Part shown: piece by piece, positions 45,072 through 57,500 of the stretch | How the letters are laid out: the number at the start of each line of letters is the position of its first letter | Position numbering within the stretch: the stretch's first letter is position 1 | Source of the DNA: Armatimonadota bacterium | Lineage (GTDB): Bacteria > Armatimonadota > HRBIN16 | Length of the DNA: 64,000 nt | Direction of reading: 5' to 3' | NCBI GenBank assembly: GCA_026003175.1 | Contig: BPGT01000001.1 | Location: 1,278,839-1,342,838 of the forward strand | Position numbers and translations under genes: made by a program | The notes under the pieces: generated by a model | Seen by the model: the letters and a program-made list of their open reading frames with translations, nothing else | Told to the model about the DNA's origin: nothing | The model's database searches: none

Positions 45072-45605
45072 ATGATTCTGCCCAATCCAGATATGTTAAA
45101 TCGCTTCAATAAGTATGCGCTGGTGATGCTGGCGGCGAAGCGGGCGCGCCAGCTACAGGAGCAAGGTATCGCTCGCCGCGCACTGGTCAAGAGCTCTTCC
45201 GGTAACCCGCTGACTATTGCGCTGGAAGAGATTGCAGCAGGGCGGTTAGTGCCCAGCTTCCACCCGGAGCCTCTGCCCGAGCTGATGGAACCCGAGGAGC
45301 CAGAAGTGACGTTGACTAAAGCAGAGTTCGAAGAAGCCATGGCGAAGGTTGCAATGGCTGTCGAGACAGACCTGAAGGCTTCCGATAATGGTCATGAGGC
45401 GTCTGAAGTCGAACTGGGCGCTGCGGAGGCGGAAGAGGAAGCCGATGAAGACATAGCGCTGGGTGAAGAAGAGGAACTATCCCTTTCAAGTGAAGTAGAC
45501 GAGGCGCTTGGTTTGGACGAGGATGAACCGGATATAGGCAACCTGTTAGACGAGGATAACGGGCAACAAGTGCTTTTCGGAGAAGAGGATAAACCTGCTG
45601 AGTAG
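45072..45605 (+). CDS. rpoZ: RNA polymerase omega subunit with long acidic C-terminal extension
   Basis: 177 residues, where omega is usually 65-95. The first 65 residues match omega: DMLNRFNKYALVMLAAKRAR, GNPLTIALEEIAAGRLVP. The extension of about 110 residues is strongly acidic (AAEAEEEADEDIALGEEEEL and LGLDEDEPDIGNLLDEDN) and probably disordered. The omega core helps RNA polymerase assembly; the role of the tail is unknown. AAGGAGG precedes the ATG. It is followed 20 bases later by dnaJ. Confidence 0.82.
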   Translation: MILPNPDMLNRFNKYALVMLAAKRARQLQEQGIARRALVKSSSGNPLTIALEEIAAGRLVPSFHPEPLPELMEPEEPEVTLTKAEFEEAMAKVAMAVETDLKASDNGHEASEVELGAAEAEEEADEDIALGEEEELSLSSEVDEALGLDEDEPDIGNLLDEDNGQQVLFGEEDKPAE

Positions 45606-45625
45606 CCGAAACGTGAGGTGTTCTG

Positions 45626-46765
45626 ATGCCGGGCGAAGTGGATTACTATGAGACGTTGGGAGTGAGCAGGGACGCGACGCAGGAGGAGATTAAGCGTGCC
45701 TATCGGCGTCTCGCTCGTCAGTACCATCCTGACGTGAACCCCGGCGACAAGCAAGCCGAAGAGAAGTTCAAAGCCATCAATGAAGCGTACGAGGTGTTGA
45801 GCGACCCCGAAAAACGTCGCGCCTACGACCTGTTCGGCCGAGCCGGCGTGCGCGGGGGCACGGCTGAACCCGATTTTGGTTTCGGCGACTTCGGCAACAT
45901 CGGCGACCTGTTCGACCTGTTCTTTGGCTCGGGAGGAGCACGCACAGAAACGTCTCGCGCTCAGCGCGGTAACGACCTGCGGGTAGATGTGGAAGTGACC
46001 CTGGAAGAGGTCGCTTCCGGTGCACCGAAGACCATCCAGTATGCCCGGTTCCAGACCTGCACGCGCTGCGAAGGTAGCGGTGCGGAACCAGGCGAGACTC
46101 CGACCACCTGTTCCACCTGTCGCGGCAGCGGGCGTGTGCGCCATACACAGCACACCTTGCTGGGAACTATCTCCACCGTCGTCACCTGTCCGAATTGTCA
46201 CGGCGAGGGCAGGGTGATTGCGCGTCCATGTACCCAGTGTCGTGGCGAAGGGCGAGTGCGTCAGATGGTGGAGCGTAACATCCGTGTGCCGCTGGGCGTA
46301 GAGGACGGAACCGCCGTACAGTTTCTTGGTGAGGGCGACTCGGGCAGGCGTGGTGGCGAGGCTGGCGACCTCTATGTGGTATTTCATGTGCGCCCGCATG
46401 AACGCTTCGAGCGAGAAGGTTCGAATCTGCACACCAAGCTGACCATCTCCTTTGCGCAGGCTGCACTGGGAGCGACGGTGAAAGTGCGCGGGCTGGACGA
46501 GGATATCGAACTGGAAATCCCCCCAGGTACCCAGCCTGGCAGCGTCATTCGTTTGCAGGGCAAAGGGCTGCCCAACCGTCGACAGGGCAGGGGCGACCTG
46601 TTGGTGCACATCAACATCCACGTCCCCACCCACCTGAATGAGGTGCAGCGAGGACTACTACGCCAGTTCGCTGCAGCGTGTGGCGAGCGATTTACGGATG
46701 TGCCCGAAGAAGAGAAGAGCTTCTTCGAGAAGTTCATCAGCGGGTTGAAAGGCGAGAAGGGCTAA
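45626..46765 (+). CDS. dnaJ: Chaperone protein DnaJ
   Basis: 379 residues. J-domain (about 5-68) with the HPD motif in [11 protein letters not shown]; a short Gly/Phe region ([20 protein letters not shown]); the four zinc-finger repeats [32 protein letters not shown]; the C-terminal substrate-binding domain with [20 protein letters not shown]. Stimulates DnaK and holds unfolded clients. dnaK and grpE are not adjacent. The last four bases overlap the convergent PLP enzyme gene. Confidence 0.95.
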   Translation: MPGEVDYYETLGVSRDATQEEIKRAYRRLARQYHPDVNPGDKQAEEKFKAINEAYEVLSDPEKRRAYDLFGRAGVRGGTAEPDFGFGDFGNIGDLFDLFFGSGGARTETSRAQRGNDLRVDVEVTLEEVASGAPKTIQYARFQTCTRCEGSGAEPGETPTTCSTCRGSGRVRHTQHTLLGTISTVVTCPNCHGEGRVIARPCTQCRGEGRVRQMVERNIRVPLGVEDGTAVQFLGEGDSGRRGGEAGDLYVVFHVRPHERFEREGSNLHTKLTISFAQAALGATVKVRGLDEDIELEIPPGTQPGSVIRLQGKGLPNRRQGRGDLLVHINIHVPTHLNEVQRGLLRQFAAACGERFTDVPEEEKSFFEKFISGLKGEKG

Positions 46766-47925
46766 CGCCCCTTATCTTGCGCGTGGCGTAACGCCTGTTC
46801 CAGGTCCGCTATCAAACTCTCCGGCGGCTCCAGCCCGATATGCACTCGCAACCCCCAGCGTTGTTGCCCATCGTAATCCTCGATCAGCATCGGCAAAGCC
46901 AGGCTCTCGTACCCACCCCAGCTCACCCCGATGTGAAACACTTTCAGCGCATCTACTACGCTTACCGCCGCCTCGCGCGAGTTGTGGTTGAGAGTGAACG
47001 AGAACAATCCGCTGAATCCGTTCATCTGACGACGTGCCAGCTCGTACTGCGGATGCGAGGGCAAGCCCGGGTACAGCACGTTGTGCACCGCAGGATGCTC
47101 ACAAAGCCATTGCGCTACCTGCAGGGCGTTCTGCTGATGCTGGCGCAGGCGGGTGGGCAAGGTGCGCAAACCGCGCAGTATCAACCACGCCGCGAAGGGG
47201 TCCAGAATGCCGCCAATCAAGGTCATCTCGCGGTGAACCGCCTCGATATGCTGGCGCGAGGTGCATACCACACCCGCAATCACGTCGCTGTGCCCGCCCA
47301 GATACTTGCTCGCCGAATGCACCACGATGTCCACACCCATCGGTATCGGACGCTGGAAGATGGGTGTTGCCCAGGTGTTGTCGATGATAGTAATGATGCC
47401 ATGCTTCCGGGCGAGAGCGCATATCTCTTCCAGCGGCTGCAACCACAGGTTGATGCTGGTGGGGCTTTCCAAATAGAACACGCGCGTATTGGGGCGCAAG
47501 GCTTGCTGGAAATCCTCTACGCTGATGCCGTGCACGAAGCTCACCTCTACACCAAAGCGGCTCAGGTAGTCCTGCAACAGTGCCCGCGCAGGGTAATAGA
47601 CGTGCTTCACGCAGACGACGTGGTCTCCGCTACGCAACTGCGACATCAGTGCCGCGCTGATGGCTGCCATACCCGATGCGAAGCAGCGAGCCTCTTCTGC
47701 ACCCTCCAGCGCGGCGAGTTTAGCGTTCAAAATGTCTGTGGTGGGGTTGGACTCGCGGGTGTAGATATACCGTCCCGCCTTGCGCGAGCGTACGTCCACG
47801 CTGGGCGCGGTGAACAGGCTGTTCTGAAAGATAGGCGGCACCACCGAGCCCATGTATCGCTCGGGGTCCTCACCCCCGCGAATGCATATCTCCTCAAAAG
47901 ACAGGCTGTCGATGTCTTCGTTCAC
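46762..47925 (-). CDS. Cys/Met metabolism PLP-dependent enzyme (cystathionine gamma-synthase/beta-lyase family)
   Basis: 387 residues. Typical fold type I landmarks: [57 protein letters not shown] (PLP aspartate), and the Schiff-base lysine in [17 protein letters not shown]. Family members interconvert cystathionine, homocysteine and cysteine or cleave methionine. STTK-type details do not decide which reaction; cystathionine lyase or gamma-synthase are equally likely. GTG start at 47925. Its 3' end overlaps dnaJ by four bases. Confidence 0.88.
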   Translation of the reverse strand: MNEDIDSLSFEEICIRGGEDPERYMGSVVPPIFQNSLFTAPSVDVRSRKAGRYIYTRESNPTTDILNAKLAALEGAEEARCFASGMAAISAALMSQLRSGDHVVCVKHVYYPARALLQDYLSRFGVEVSFVHGISVEDFQQALRPNTRVFYLESPTSINLWLQPLEEICALARKHGIITIIDNTWATPIFQRPIPMGVDIVVHSASKYLGGHSDVIAGVVCTSRQHIEAVHREMTLIGGILDPFAAWLILRGLRTLPTRLRQHQQNALQVAQWLCEHPAVHNVLYPGLPSHPQYELARRQMNGFSGLFSFTLNHNSREAAVSVVDALKVFHIGVSWGGYESLALPMLIEDYDGQQRWGLRVHIGLEPPESLIADLEQALRHAQDKGR

Positions 47926-48083
47926 TGGCAGGCACCCCTCAATCGGTGAGTTGCTTCAAACAGAACAGATATTATGATACATTTTCAGATGGGGAAAAGC
48001 CTGCTTGGGGGAGAGATGATGGGTAGGGCTCCTCCGGTTACAGCCGCTGCGGAACACGTTACCCCGCTAACGTTTGGATTTCC

Positions 48084-48518
48084 CTAGATTGGCGGTTCGC
48101 CTGGGGGCAGGGAGAGTGCTTCCACCTCCAGGGTCATCGGGCTGCTCTGGGCGCGTACACCGAAGATGTCCTCGGCTTCTACAGAAACCTGGTACTGCTG
48201 GATGTTGGCGGTGAGGTTTGGGGGCAGGGTGATGCTTGTACGATACACATCCTGCCCCGTGCTATCCATCGCCAGAGAGGAGCGAGAGCCATCTGGCGCG
48301 ACAAGCACAAGCGTCACCGTGCGCACGCCGTTGTCATCGCGTACTTCCACGTTGACCGCTGCCTGTCCGCCTGTAAAGCGCATGCGCGAGGGTTCTATTT
48401 GCAAATTACTGATGCTGGGCGGGGTCATCGGTTGTGCGCCCGACAGGAACATTCCACATCCGCTCAGCCCCAGCATCATCCCTAGCCCCGCGAGTGTGGT
48501 CAAAATGCGTGCTCGCAT
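48084..48518 (-). CDS. Lipoprotein, last gene of the giant-protein operon
   Basis: 144 residues from the ATG at 48518, supported by AAGGAGGAG about ten bases upstream; the frame is open to 48554 but that lies inside the giant gene. Signal peptide with lipobox LSGC, then one Ig-like beta domain (SNLQIEPSRMRFTGGQAAVN, VRTVTLVLVAPDGSRS, YQVSVEAEDIFGV). It begins 14 bases after the stop of the 3,689-residue protein and may anchor or escort it; that is inference from position. Confidence 0.78.
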   Translation of the reverse strand: MRARILTTLAGLGMMLGLSGCGMFLSGAQPMTPPSISNLQIEPSRMRFTGGQAAVNVEVRDDNGVRTVTLVLVAPDGSRSSLAMDSTGQDVYRTSITLPPNLTANIQQYQVSVEAEDIFGVRAQSSPMTLEVEALSLPPGEPPI

Positions 48519-48532
48519 GGCTTCACTCCTCC

Positions 48533-51500
48533 TTATGGCAGTATCAGTTCGCATTCCACGTTCGCTTTAATCCAGTAACCCTTCCACGGCTCCAGTCTGT
48601 TCTGGATGCCCGGTATCAGGCTGGCGTCATAGATGAGCACGTACGAGCCGCGATTGGGGTCATTTGCGTCTTGCTGCCAGCCCCACGCATAATCTTCTAT
48701 CCAGCCCGCCTGTTGCGCTTGCGCCAGAGTCAGTATCTGCTCGTCCTTGCGCACACGTATCTGCTGCACGTCCCACACCACGGCGCCCTGCGCCTGCGGG
48801 ATGCCGAACAGGTTCCAGCCGGGTTGCAGGCGGATGGTACTGGGCGCTTTCACCCCCGACAGCAAGCGGTCTACCGGAGCGGACAGTCGTACCCAGTACG
48901 CTTTGCCCGGTTCCAGAGCGGTCACATCGTTGCCCACGCGGTACGTGCCCGCCACCGGATCCCACCAGGCAATGCGCAGTTGCGTGGGGTCAATACCCAA
49001 CACGCTGGCTGGATTGGCGTCCAGCGGAAGCATCGGGATGGAGATGAGAGAGAGACCTGTCGGGAAGGTGTTGCCCAGCCGCAGCGGCACCACCTCCACG
49101 CTCTGTTGCAGGGTGTTGTCGTACTCGTTCATCTCCTCCACCGTATCATCGGGGTCTACCACCACCGTCAGGTCACGGGTGAGCAGTCCCCGATGCGCAT
49201 CCCACAGCACCGACACCATTTGCTGCTGACCGGGTTGCAGATTATCGATGCTTGCCTCGCCGATGTTCTGCGAGCCGTGCAACAGGCGTACCACCACACC
49301 GCTGGCAGGTTCGTCGCCCTCGTTGACGACCCTCACGCTCAGGCGGGTCTGCCCTTCCGCTTCGTCGGCGAGCAACCGGGTCGGTCGCAGGTTGGGCAAG
49401 CCAATGGCGTTCACCTGTGCCGCGCTGTCCAGAGTCGCCTGCTCTAGCCCGGACTCAGCGACTATCTGGAAGGTATACACGCCCTTCGCCACGAACACGC
49501 GGCTATCGCCCGAGCCGTTCCATGTCACGCTGAACTGTCGGTCACGGGGCTCGAAGGTGAAGCGTCGGACGATGGCGCCTGTGTCGCTCGTGTCGGTTCC
49601 GGCAAACACGTTCACCGTGACGTTGGCAGGCTGCGACAGGTTGAAGCGCAGGGTGACCGCCTCGCGCCCAATCTTGAACTGCTCGCGCGAGAGCGAGACG
49701 CCGGTGATGGTCAGTGCGCCCTGTGCCAGCTGGATCGTTTTCTCCACCACCTGTTCGGTCTGCGTGCCCTGCGCCGGGATGTGCAGGCGGATGGTGTAAG
49801 TGCCTACGGGCAACGGCTGGTCTGCGTCATCTTTGCCGTCCCAACTCAGCTGCTGCGGTGTGGCTGGCATCGGAGCAAGCGCGTGCAGGGTGCGAACCAC
49901 CTGCCCGGCACTATCCAGCACCAGCACCTGCACAGGTGCTTCACCCGTGAGCCTGAACTGTATGTTCACAACGTCGTCGATGCCGTCGCCGTTGGGGCTG
50001 AACGGATTGGGAGCCACCTGCACGTCTTTCATCTCTACAGGAGCGGACAGGTTCACCGTAAACGTCCACTCCGCGCTGCCCACGTTACCCGCCAGGTCGG
50101 CGGCGGAAACCCGCACATGGTGTTCGCCTTCGCTCAGCGCGGATGTGGGCTGATAGCGGAGGGTGGCGCTGGCGGCGTCGTAGGTGGCGGTGACGAGGTT
50201 GCCGTCCACCAGCATCTGCAGGCTGTTCGGGTTGACCATCCCGCTATCCAGCACCCGGGCGAGAATCAGCGGCTGTGCAGAACGCACCGTTTCGCCAGAG
50301 GCGGGCGCAACCGCTATCACCTGTGGCGCGATAGCATCCACGCTGCTCAGCGGTATCCAGCCGGTGGACGCTGTGATGTTATTCTGCAGCAGGCTCACCA
50401 CCACCATGCCTGTGGAGCCGCGTGCCGGCACATGGCTGACGGTGACGGTGAACGGGAACTGCTGACCCGGTGCCAGTGCGGGAATGGAAACCGCCCCTGC
50501 CGATACCAGTTCAAACGCCCCGGATACCTGTATCTGCGCGTTCGCTGGCGAGGAGAGGGCTGCGCCTTCGTTGCGCACTACCACCTGCACCTGCTGCGTG
50601 CCATCTGGCTGCGGTGTGGCTGTGCCGCTGACATACAGCACGGCGGGAACCTGCACGCCCAGCGTCTGCATACGCTGGATTGCCTGTTCCACCTGCGTCT
50701 CGGAGGCAGCGGTGAGCGCGATGGCTTCCTCCAGCGCGTTGTTGTAGGTTTGCACCGCGTTTGCTGCTTGCACGGGGTCTGAAGATTCGATGAATCCGGC
50801 AACCGCCGCCAGCAGCTGCATCCGACGAGCAGTGCCTCGGTCCACGATGTCCACCGCCGCTCCTGCCTGTGCGGAGAAGCTGGGGTCTATGGCGGAACCG
50901 TCCAGCCAGTTCTGGTTGAGCACCTGCTCGCGGGCGCGGATGCGCTCGTTCACCTGCGCGGTGGAGGCGATGAACTCATTCACTGCAGTCTGCAGCTGCT
51001 CGGGAGTAATCTGGTCGCTGTTCATCAGCGCGGCGAGCCGTCGCGCTGCCGCCTCGAACTGCGCCGCCTGGCGGGTGCGTGCTCCGTACACGCCGCGTCC
51101 ACCGGTGCCGGTCAGCCAGCTGGTTATCTCGTTCAGCAGGTTGGGACTCGTCCAGTACTGTATCCAACCGGGTTCCTGTTCGCCAACCAGGTTGTAATCC
51201 CAGATAGCCGAGTGAGCTGCGCCCACACGCCCCCACACGATGGGGGTAGTTACTGCCTGAGCCACCTTGCCTACAGGCAGCAGCCCGTCCGCGACGGAAC
51301 CAATGAAATTGAGCACATGCGCCCACCAAGGTACGTTGCCCAGCAGCACATCGCGCGAGCTGCGCAGGGTATCGTTGAGCCAGCCGGTTAGCAATCCAAA
51401 CGGTTGTCCAATAGCTTCACGCCACTGGCGGTCGTTCTGGATGGTAGCGCGCACTTCCTGGATACGGCTGCGTATCAGAGAGTCGTCCCCAGGCAGCTGT

Positions 51501-54500
51501 CCCGTTTCCCGGACAATCCGGTCTACGGTTGCAAGCTGTGCCAGAGCGTTCGTCTCGTCTCCCTGCCAGCTGATTTCGACAGCAGGCCATACCACCGCCG
51601 ATACCACGCTATCGTATACACCGGTGAGGGAAACGGTGAAGTTATCCTGCACCGCTTGCTGAATCAAGCCGTCGATACTGCCAAAGACGCTGCCAATGAC
51701 CCGTCCTACGAGCTCGTTATCGGTGTTGAAGACACCCTGTTCCACCGTCTTCCACGAGCCGAAAGTGATCGGCAGCTTCTGCAGTAGACCCGTTACCTCA
51801 CCGCGTACCGCGGAGACCAGACCTTCCAGAGCCGCCTGTATACGGGTTCGCTGGGTTGTCAGCGCAGCCACAAAGGCATCCGCAGAGCCGACCGAACCGG
51901 GGAACTCCTGCAGGTAGCGCGTCTTCACCAGGTTCAGGTTGGCGTCGCTCATGCCGTTTTTCAGGATGTTCAGCACGTCATCGTAGAACGGGCGATGGAT
52001 AGCGGGGTCCAGATTCACAAGGCGCATGGTCTCATCCAGCGCACCCTTCGCCAGTTTCTCATTGAGCTTGAACCCCTGGAGGGCGGTGAACGAGTCGGTT
52101 GCCTTTTCGAAGAGTTTGAGCTCACCGGCGAAGAAGAGCAGGATGTCTACAAACGCTTTCACCAGTTCCTCGCCGTACTGCTTTCTGGCTTCATAAAACT
52201 CTTTCAACGCAGGCACTGCCACTTCTAGGCGAGCAGCTGCGCTGAGCAGGCTCTGCAATTTCTGCTTGTCCTGACCGGTTTGCTGTGCCCACTCGCGCAG
52301 GTAGCGGGTCAGCGGTAGATTGGGGAAACCGGTTTCTGCCGTGAATCCTAGACGGAACTTGTCCTGCATGGGTGTCATGACGCGAATCAGGTCCCACACG
52401 CGCTGTTCGAACTGCATCGCCTGGTCGTTCAGCTCCACTGCGGGCTCCGGAGGCGACAGGATAGCGAGGTCGAAGCTGCCCGATGGGTCGGTGTACACAC
52501 GTGGGTCGGTATCATTATCCTGCACGACGGCGCGTATCTGCACGTCGGCGATGGGAGCGTACGGTTTGTTCAGTTGGCGTTCAACGACTATGCCCCGTAC
52601 CGCGCCGGGCAGTTGCGACACCGTCGATCCCTCGGTGGGTAAGGGCGCACTGACGTCCTCGAACCCCAGTTTGCTGTAGCGCAAGAAAGCGTTTTTGTAC
52701 ACAAGGAACCGACGGGTAGCGGTCAGCTGCGGTATCTCCTCATCGGTAGCGGTGACTTCCACGCGGATGAACGGCTCCGTGAGGTTCTGAGGCGGGTTGT
52801 AGCGCACCGCCAGAGGCAGTTCCTGCAGCTGCTCGCCGGTACTGCCTGCGCTCACCTCGATGCGGAAGCGGCGTCCTCTCACAATCGTACCCGTTTCCAC
52901 TGCGGGCAAGCCCGTTTGCGGACGCACCTGTATCTGCAGGTCTTTGCCCAGCGCCGCACCCACCGCGCCGTTAAAGTCCGATCGCCCTAACATGCTTTCG
53001 GGGATGGCGTACACCTGCACGCGCAGGTCTTCCGGCAACAGTTTGAAGTCGTGCGTTTCGGTCTCCGTGCCGCGGCTGTCTATGGTGAGCGCGTATTCGC
53101 CTTCTGCATTCGTGCGGAGAGTGCCTCCGTTCTCCACAACCACCGTGGCGTTGCGCAGGGGTTTCAGTTGCAATGTCTGGTCATCCTGAATTTGCCACGC
53201 CATCACCTTACCACGCAGTTCCTTCAGCCCCTGTCGCAGTTCCACCTCCACGTCGCCTTCGGGGTCTATCTGCTGGTAGCCTGATGCCTCCGCGTGGTAG
53301 CGGATGGTGGTCACCGCCAGCGCGGTGAAGCTCTTTTGCGCGGTCTCAACCGGTGCACCGGGCGGTGTCATCACCGCTTCGTAGCGAGCCTCGACGGTGG
53401 CTTGCAGCTCGCCCGGTTCCTCCACCAGCAACACGAACACGAACTGTCCGTTGCGCCCGACGGCACGCCAGTCTTCGTTGTACGACACGGTGGGCGAGAG
53501 CGTCGTGGGCAGCAGCTTGCGCAGGCTACCCCGCAGGCGCACGATCGCGTTCGTTACAGGTTCTTGAGTCTGCGCATCGAGCACCACGCCCTTAATCATC
53601 ACCGTTGCCGTGCCCTTGAAGGGGATACGGATGGGATTGACAAATTGTCCCGTTTCGGTCATGGGTGGGTCGGTGAAGCGAATGAGTAGCGGTGCGCTCT
53701 TCACCCGCAGATCGCGCGATTGTGCCACCGCACCCTCGCAGCCGGTCGCGGTTGCGGTCGCCCGAATCACGCCGACGAAGTCTCCATCTGGTGTGCTCGC
53801 AATCGCGCGAGGTGTGTTGCGCAGGGTGACTCCAGCCAGAAAGACGCCCGTACCACCGAGCGGTTTCAGCACGACGGTCTGGTCACCGTTATCGAAGTCC
53901 ACCTTGACCAGTGCCTGGCTCAGGTCGCCGTCGCCGCTGATGCGTACCCGCACGTTGCCACGCCAGGGGATGTTGAAAGGCTCCTGTACCGGATCAAAGC
54001 CTGCAAGACCAGCCTCCAGAAAATCTATGCTCTCGATGCGCAGGTTGCGTGGCACCTGCTTGTACAGCTCCTGCAGTCGCTGCTGGGCGATATTCATCGC
54101 CTCGTCCGCACTGCGCGCACAGACGGTGACAATCACATCGCGCATGCACAGCTTCAGCTTGAGGTTGGATATGTTCCAGAAGTGTCCATCGTTGAAGTTG
54201 CTCTTTCGGATGTCCACCCGTCCACCCGGAGGCGTGCCCATCGACACGCTGACAGAGGGCTGGTTGGCGCAGTGCCGAGCGTATATCTCCCTCACCAGCA
54301 CTCTGGAGCCCAGGTTGACCTCGTATAGCTGCGAGTCGGGCGGGCAGTCGGTGTTGACGGTAATCTGCAGAGGAGGCTGGTTGCCCTCCCAGATGCGCAG
54401 GTTGCCTATCGCCCGCGATCTAGCGCGAACCAGAGCCTGTTCCGCTGGGCTGAGCAAACGCACTGTACCAGCAGGCACGCGAGCAGAGCGCGTGTTGTTC

Positions 54501-57500
54501 AGAGCGAATACCGCAGGCGGGATGGAGAACACCTGCACCCCCAGCGGTATCTGGTTCTGCAGTGCGCCGATCTCCACCCCGTTGTAGGAGATGTACATGT
54601 CGAACGGCACCAGGTTTTGGGTTACCAGGATGCTGTTTTCAAACTCCAGCATCGCCTGCTCGATGTTTTCGAATCGCATTCCGCCGACATCTGCTCCCCC
54701 GGAGTAGAGCGGGAACACTTTGAACTGTATCGCCTCACCGGGTGCCAGATAGGCATGGCTGACCTGCGGTTCGATGCCCACCTGACCGTTCACCGAGTCG
54801 TCCGGCGCTACGTTCACGTCCACCGCAGGTTCGCTACCGATGTTGCGGATGCGGTAGGTTTGCACGCGGGTGGTAGGGTCTTCTGCTATCAGGTCTACCA
54901 CCAGTTGCGCCTGTGAGGGGCGCACATGCACGCTAGCTTCGGCTTCATCCGTCATCTGCTCCGGCTCGCCCACGGTACGCGCCGCGAACCGCCACACGTA
55001 ATTGTTGCTGCGTGCGTTCTGGAAGTGGCAGGCAAAGGTGAGGGTGGCGGTGTCGTTCGGCTGGATGATAATCGGTTCGTCGAAGCTTCCCAGACCGATA
55101 AAGCCTGCGGGTGCGTCTTCATAGCTGTTCAGCACGCTCACCTGCACCTGATGCGGGCGGTTATCGTTGTTGCGCAGCGTCACACTGAATCGCTGGTCGT
55201 AGTCTTTGCGCGCTTCGAACTGCATCTGCGCCTGCACGAAGGTGATGCCTTTGGTAACGGTGACGGTACGCTCTTCGCTTTGCGAGGTGCCGTAGGCGTT
55301 GGTGCTGCGTGCGATGAAGAGATAGCGCGCGTTGCGCTGCAGGTTGCGCAGGGTGACGCTGTGCTGAGTGCCGGGCTCCCCGGTGACCGTGCGCCATTCG
55401 GCGTCTGCGGTGCTCCGGTACCGCACCTCAGTGCTGGCAGGAACGTGGGTGTTCCAGCGGATGGTCAGGTCGGTCGTGCCGACCGTGGCACCGTTGACGG
55501 GCGTGAGGTTGGTGATAATCGGCTCGGCGATGATGCGCAGCGTGCGCTGAGCGGATACCTGCAGACCGTACGCGCTGGCGGTGGCGGTGACGGTGAACAC
55601 CACATCCCGGCTGGCGACGTTGCTGGGCACCCGGATGCGCAAACGCTGTTGAGCCTCCTGACCGGGTACCAGACGCAGGCTTATCGCGCTCAGGTCGCCC
55701 CAGCCCTCGGGCAGCCCGGTGACCTCCAGCACAGGAGTCAGCTCCACCTGCCCGTTGTTACGCAGCACGATGTCGATATCCACCGTTTGCCCCGGCGCCA
55801 GAGGCACAGGTGGCTCGGAGACCGAAGCCAGCTCCAGCGCAGGACGGGGCGCGACGTTGATTGCCAGCACCTGCGCCAGTGAGTTGTTCTCTTCGTTGCT
55901 TTCGGCAACGACGTTGTCGGGGTCAATGACCGCCGTGAGCGGGTGGCTGTTGCCCTGAAGGGCGGGCCACTCCACCACGATCTGCCGACTTCCACCCGGT
56001 TCGGGTGCCAGCACGTCTACGTTGCGCTGGAACGACCCGCCAATGCTGATACGTACCGATACGTTGCCCTGATAGGTGGCGCCATTGTTCAACACCTGCA
56101 TCCGCACGCGCACTATATCGCCTTGACGCACCCCCTCTGTCGGCTCGTATTGCAGGTCACCGAAGACGAAGTCAGGAGCCTCCACCGGGTAGTTCACCAC
56201 GTGGTTCAACACGTTGTTGGTGTCATCGCTCTCGGCGATGCGGTTGTCGGGGTCTACCTCAGCGCGAATAGCGCGATCGGCACCGGGGGTGACCGTCCAG
56301 CGCAGGGGGATGTCGGTGGTACCCCCTTCAGGGATGTTGACGTTTGCCTCTACAGGGGGCAGGCGCGTGCCGTCCACCCGTGCCGCCACACTGAGGCGTC
56401 CCTGATACGCACCGGAGCTGCGCACGCGCACCATCACGTTCGCCGTATCGCCTGCAGGCTTGCCTGCGGGCAGGATATCAATGCTCTCCACGGTAAGGTC
56501 CACCGGAGCGACACTCACTGCGAGCTGCTCTTCGGTGGCATTGTTGTCTTCGTTGCTCTCGGAGACGACGTTCTCCGGGTCTACCACAACACGCACCTGT
56601 GGGTTGTTTATCGGGCGGTCAACGCTCCATGCAATGGACACTTCCGTGCTGACGCCCGAATCGAGACCTCCGATAAGCGCTTGCCCCACTGCCTGCCCAT
56701 CCACGAAAAGGCGAACTGGGATGCCCTGCGGGTAGCCGATAGGCAGTCGGAAGTTGCCTCCCTCGTTGCGGATTTGCACGTTGAAGCGGATAGTGCTGCC
56801 GAAGCGCACATCGCCAGGCAGTTGCACCGAAGTCGAGGACAGCACGAAGTCCGGCGGAGGCACTACCGGCAGATCGGTTTCTATGGTGTTATTATCGGGT
56901 TGCGAGTCGCTGATGTCCTCTGGTGATACCCGCACGCGCAGGCGCGTTGCACCCATCGGACGCGCCGTAGACAGGCTGAACCGCTGGTCCAAGCCCGCTA
57001 CCAGGTTCGGGATGCTGGAGGTGCTGGTGGCAAGTACCGCACCGTTGCCGTCCAGATGCTGCAGCACAATCGGCACTGATCCTGCCAGCTGTCCACCGGT
57101 GTTGCGCACGCGCACAGTCGCCACGTATTGCTGCCCCACCTGCGGATTAGTGGGCAGCAGTTCTAAATCCGACAGGGCGACTTCGGGTGCCGGCACATCT
57201 GGCAGGGTGACCTCGCGCACGTTGTTGGCGACGTTGGCTTCGCCCAGCGCCCTGCCGGGGTCTACTATCACCTGCAGACGATGCTGCCCCGGTTGTGCCG
57301 TGTAGTCGATGCGGACAATCTGACTGCTTCCGGGCGGAATGGGCGGCACCAGCTGCACAACCTGCAACCTGGCATCGTCCAAGCGAAACTCCACATTGAC
57401 AGGTGCATTGATCCGTCCCTGACCAACGTTGCGCACCTCCACCGCCACGCTCACTCTCTGCCTCATCGCAAACGTGTCGGGCGAGAAGGTCAGGCTTGCC

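Noticed and set aside
45392-46633. 413-codon minus-strand frame over rpoZ and dnaJ
   Set aside because: Opposite to conserved DnaJ zinc-finger repeats; antisense artefact.
47926-48083. SAM or other riboswitch before the Cys/Met enzyme
   Set aside because: The leader is short and I see no conserved stems; only a vague TATCATAAT promoter-like sequence is present.
48434-49447. 337-codon plus-strand frame opposite the lipoprotein and the giant gene's 3' end
   Set aside because: Antisense of recognised domains (FlgD/CARDB end), composition typical of a shadow, no ribosome site.
54926-56926. Two long plus-strand frames (about 318 and 327 codons) opposite the giant gene
   Set aside because: They are Arg/His/Ala-rich antisense shadows of GC-rich CARDB repeats with no recognisable domain, signal or ribosome site; the minus-strand frame is clearly coding.
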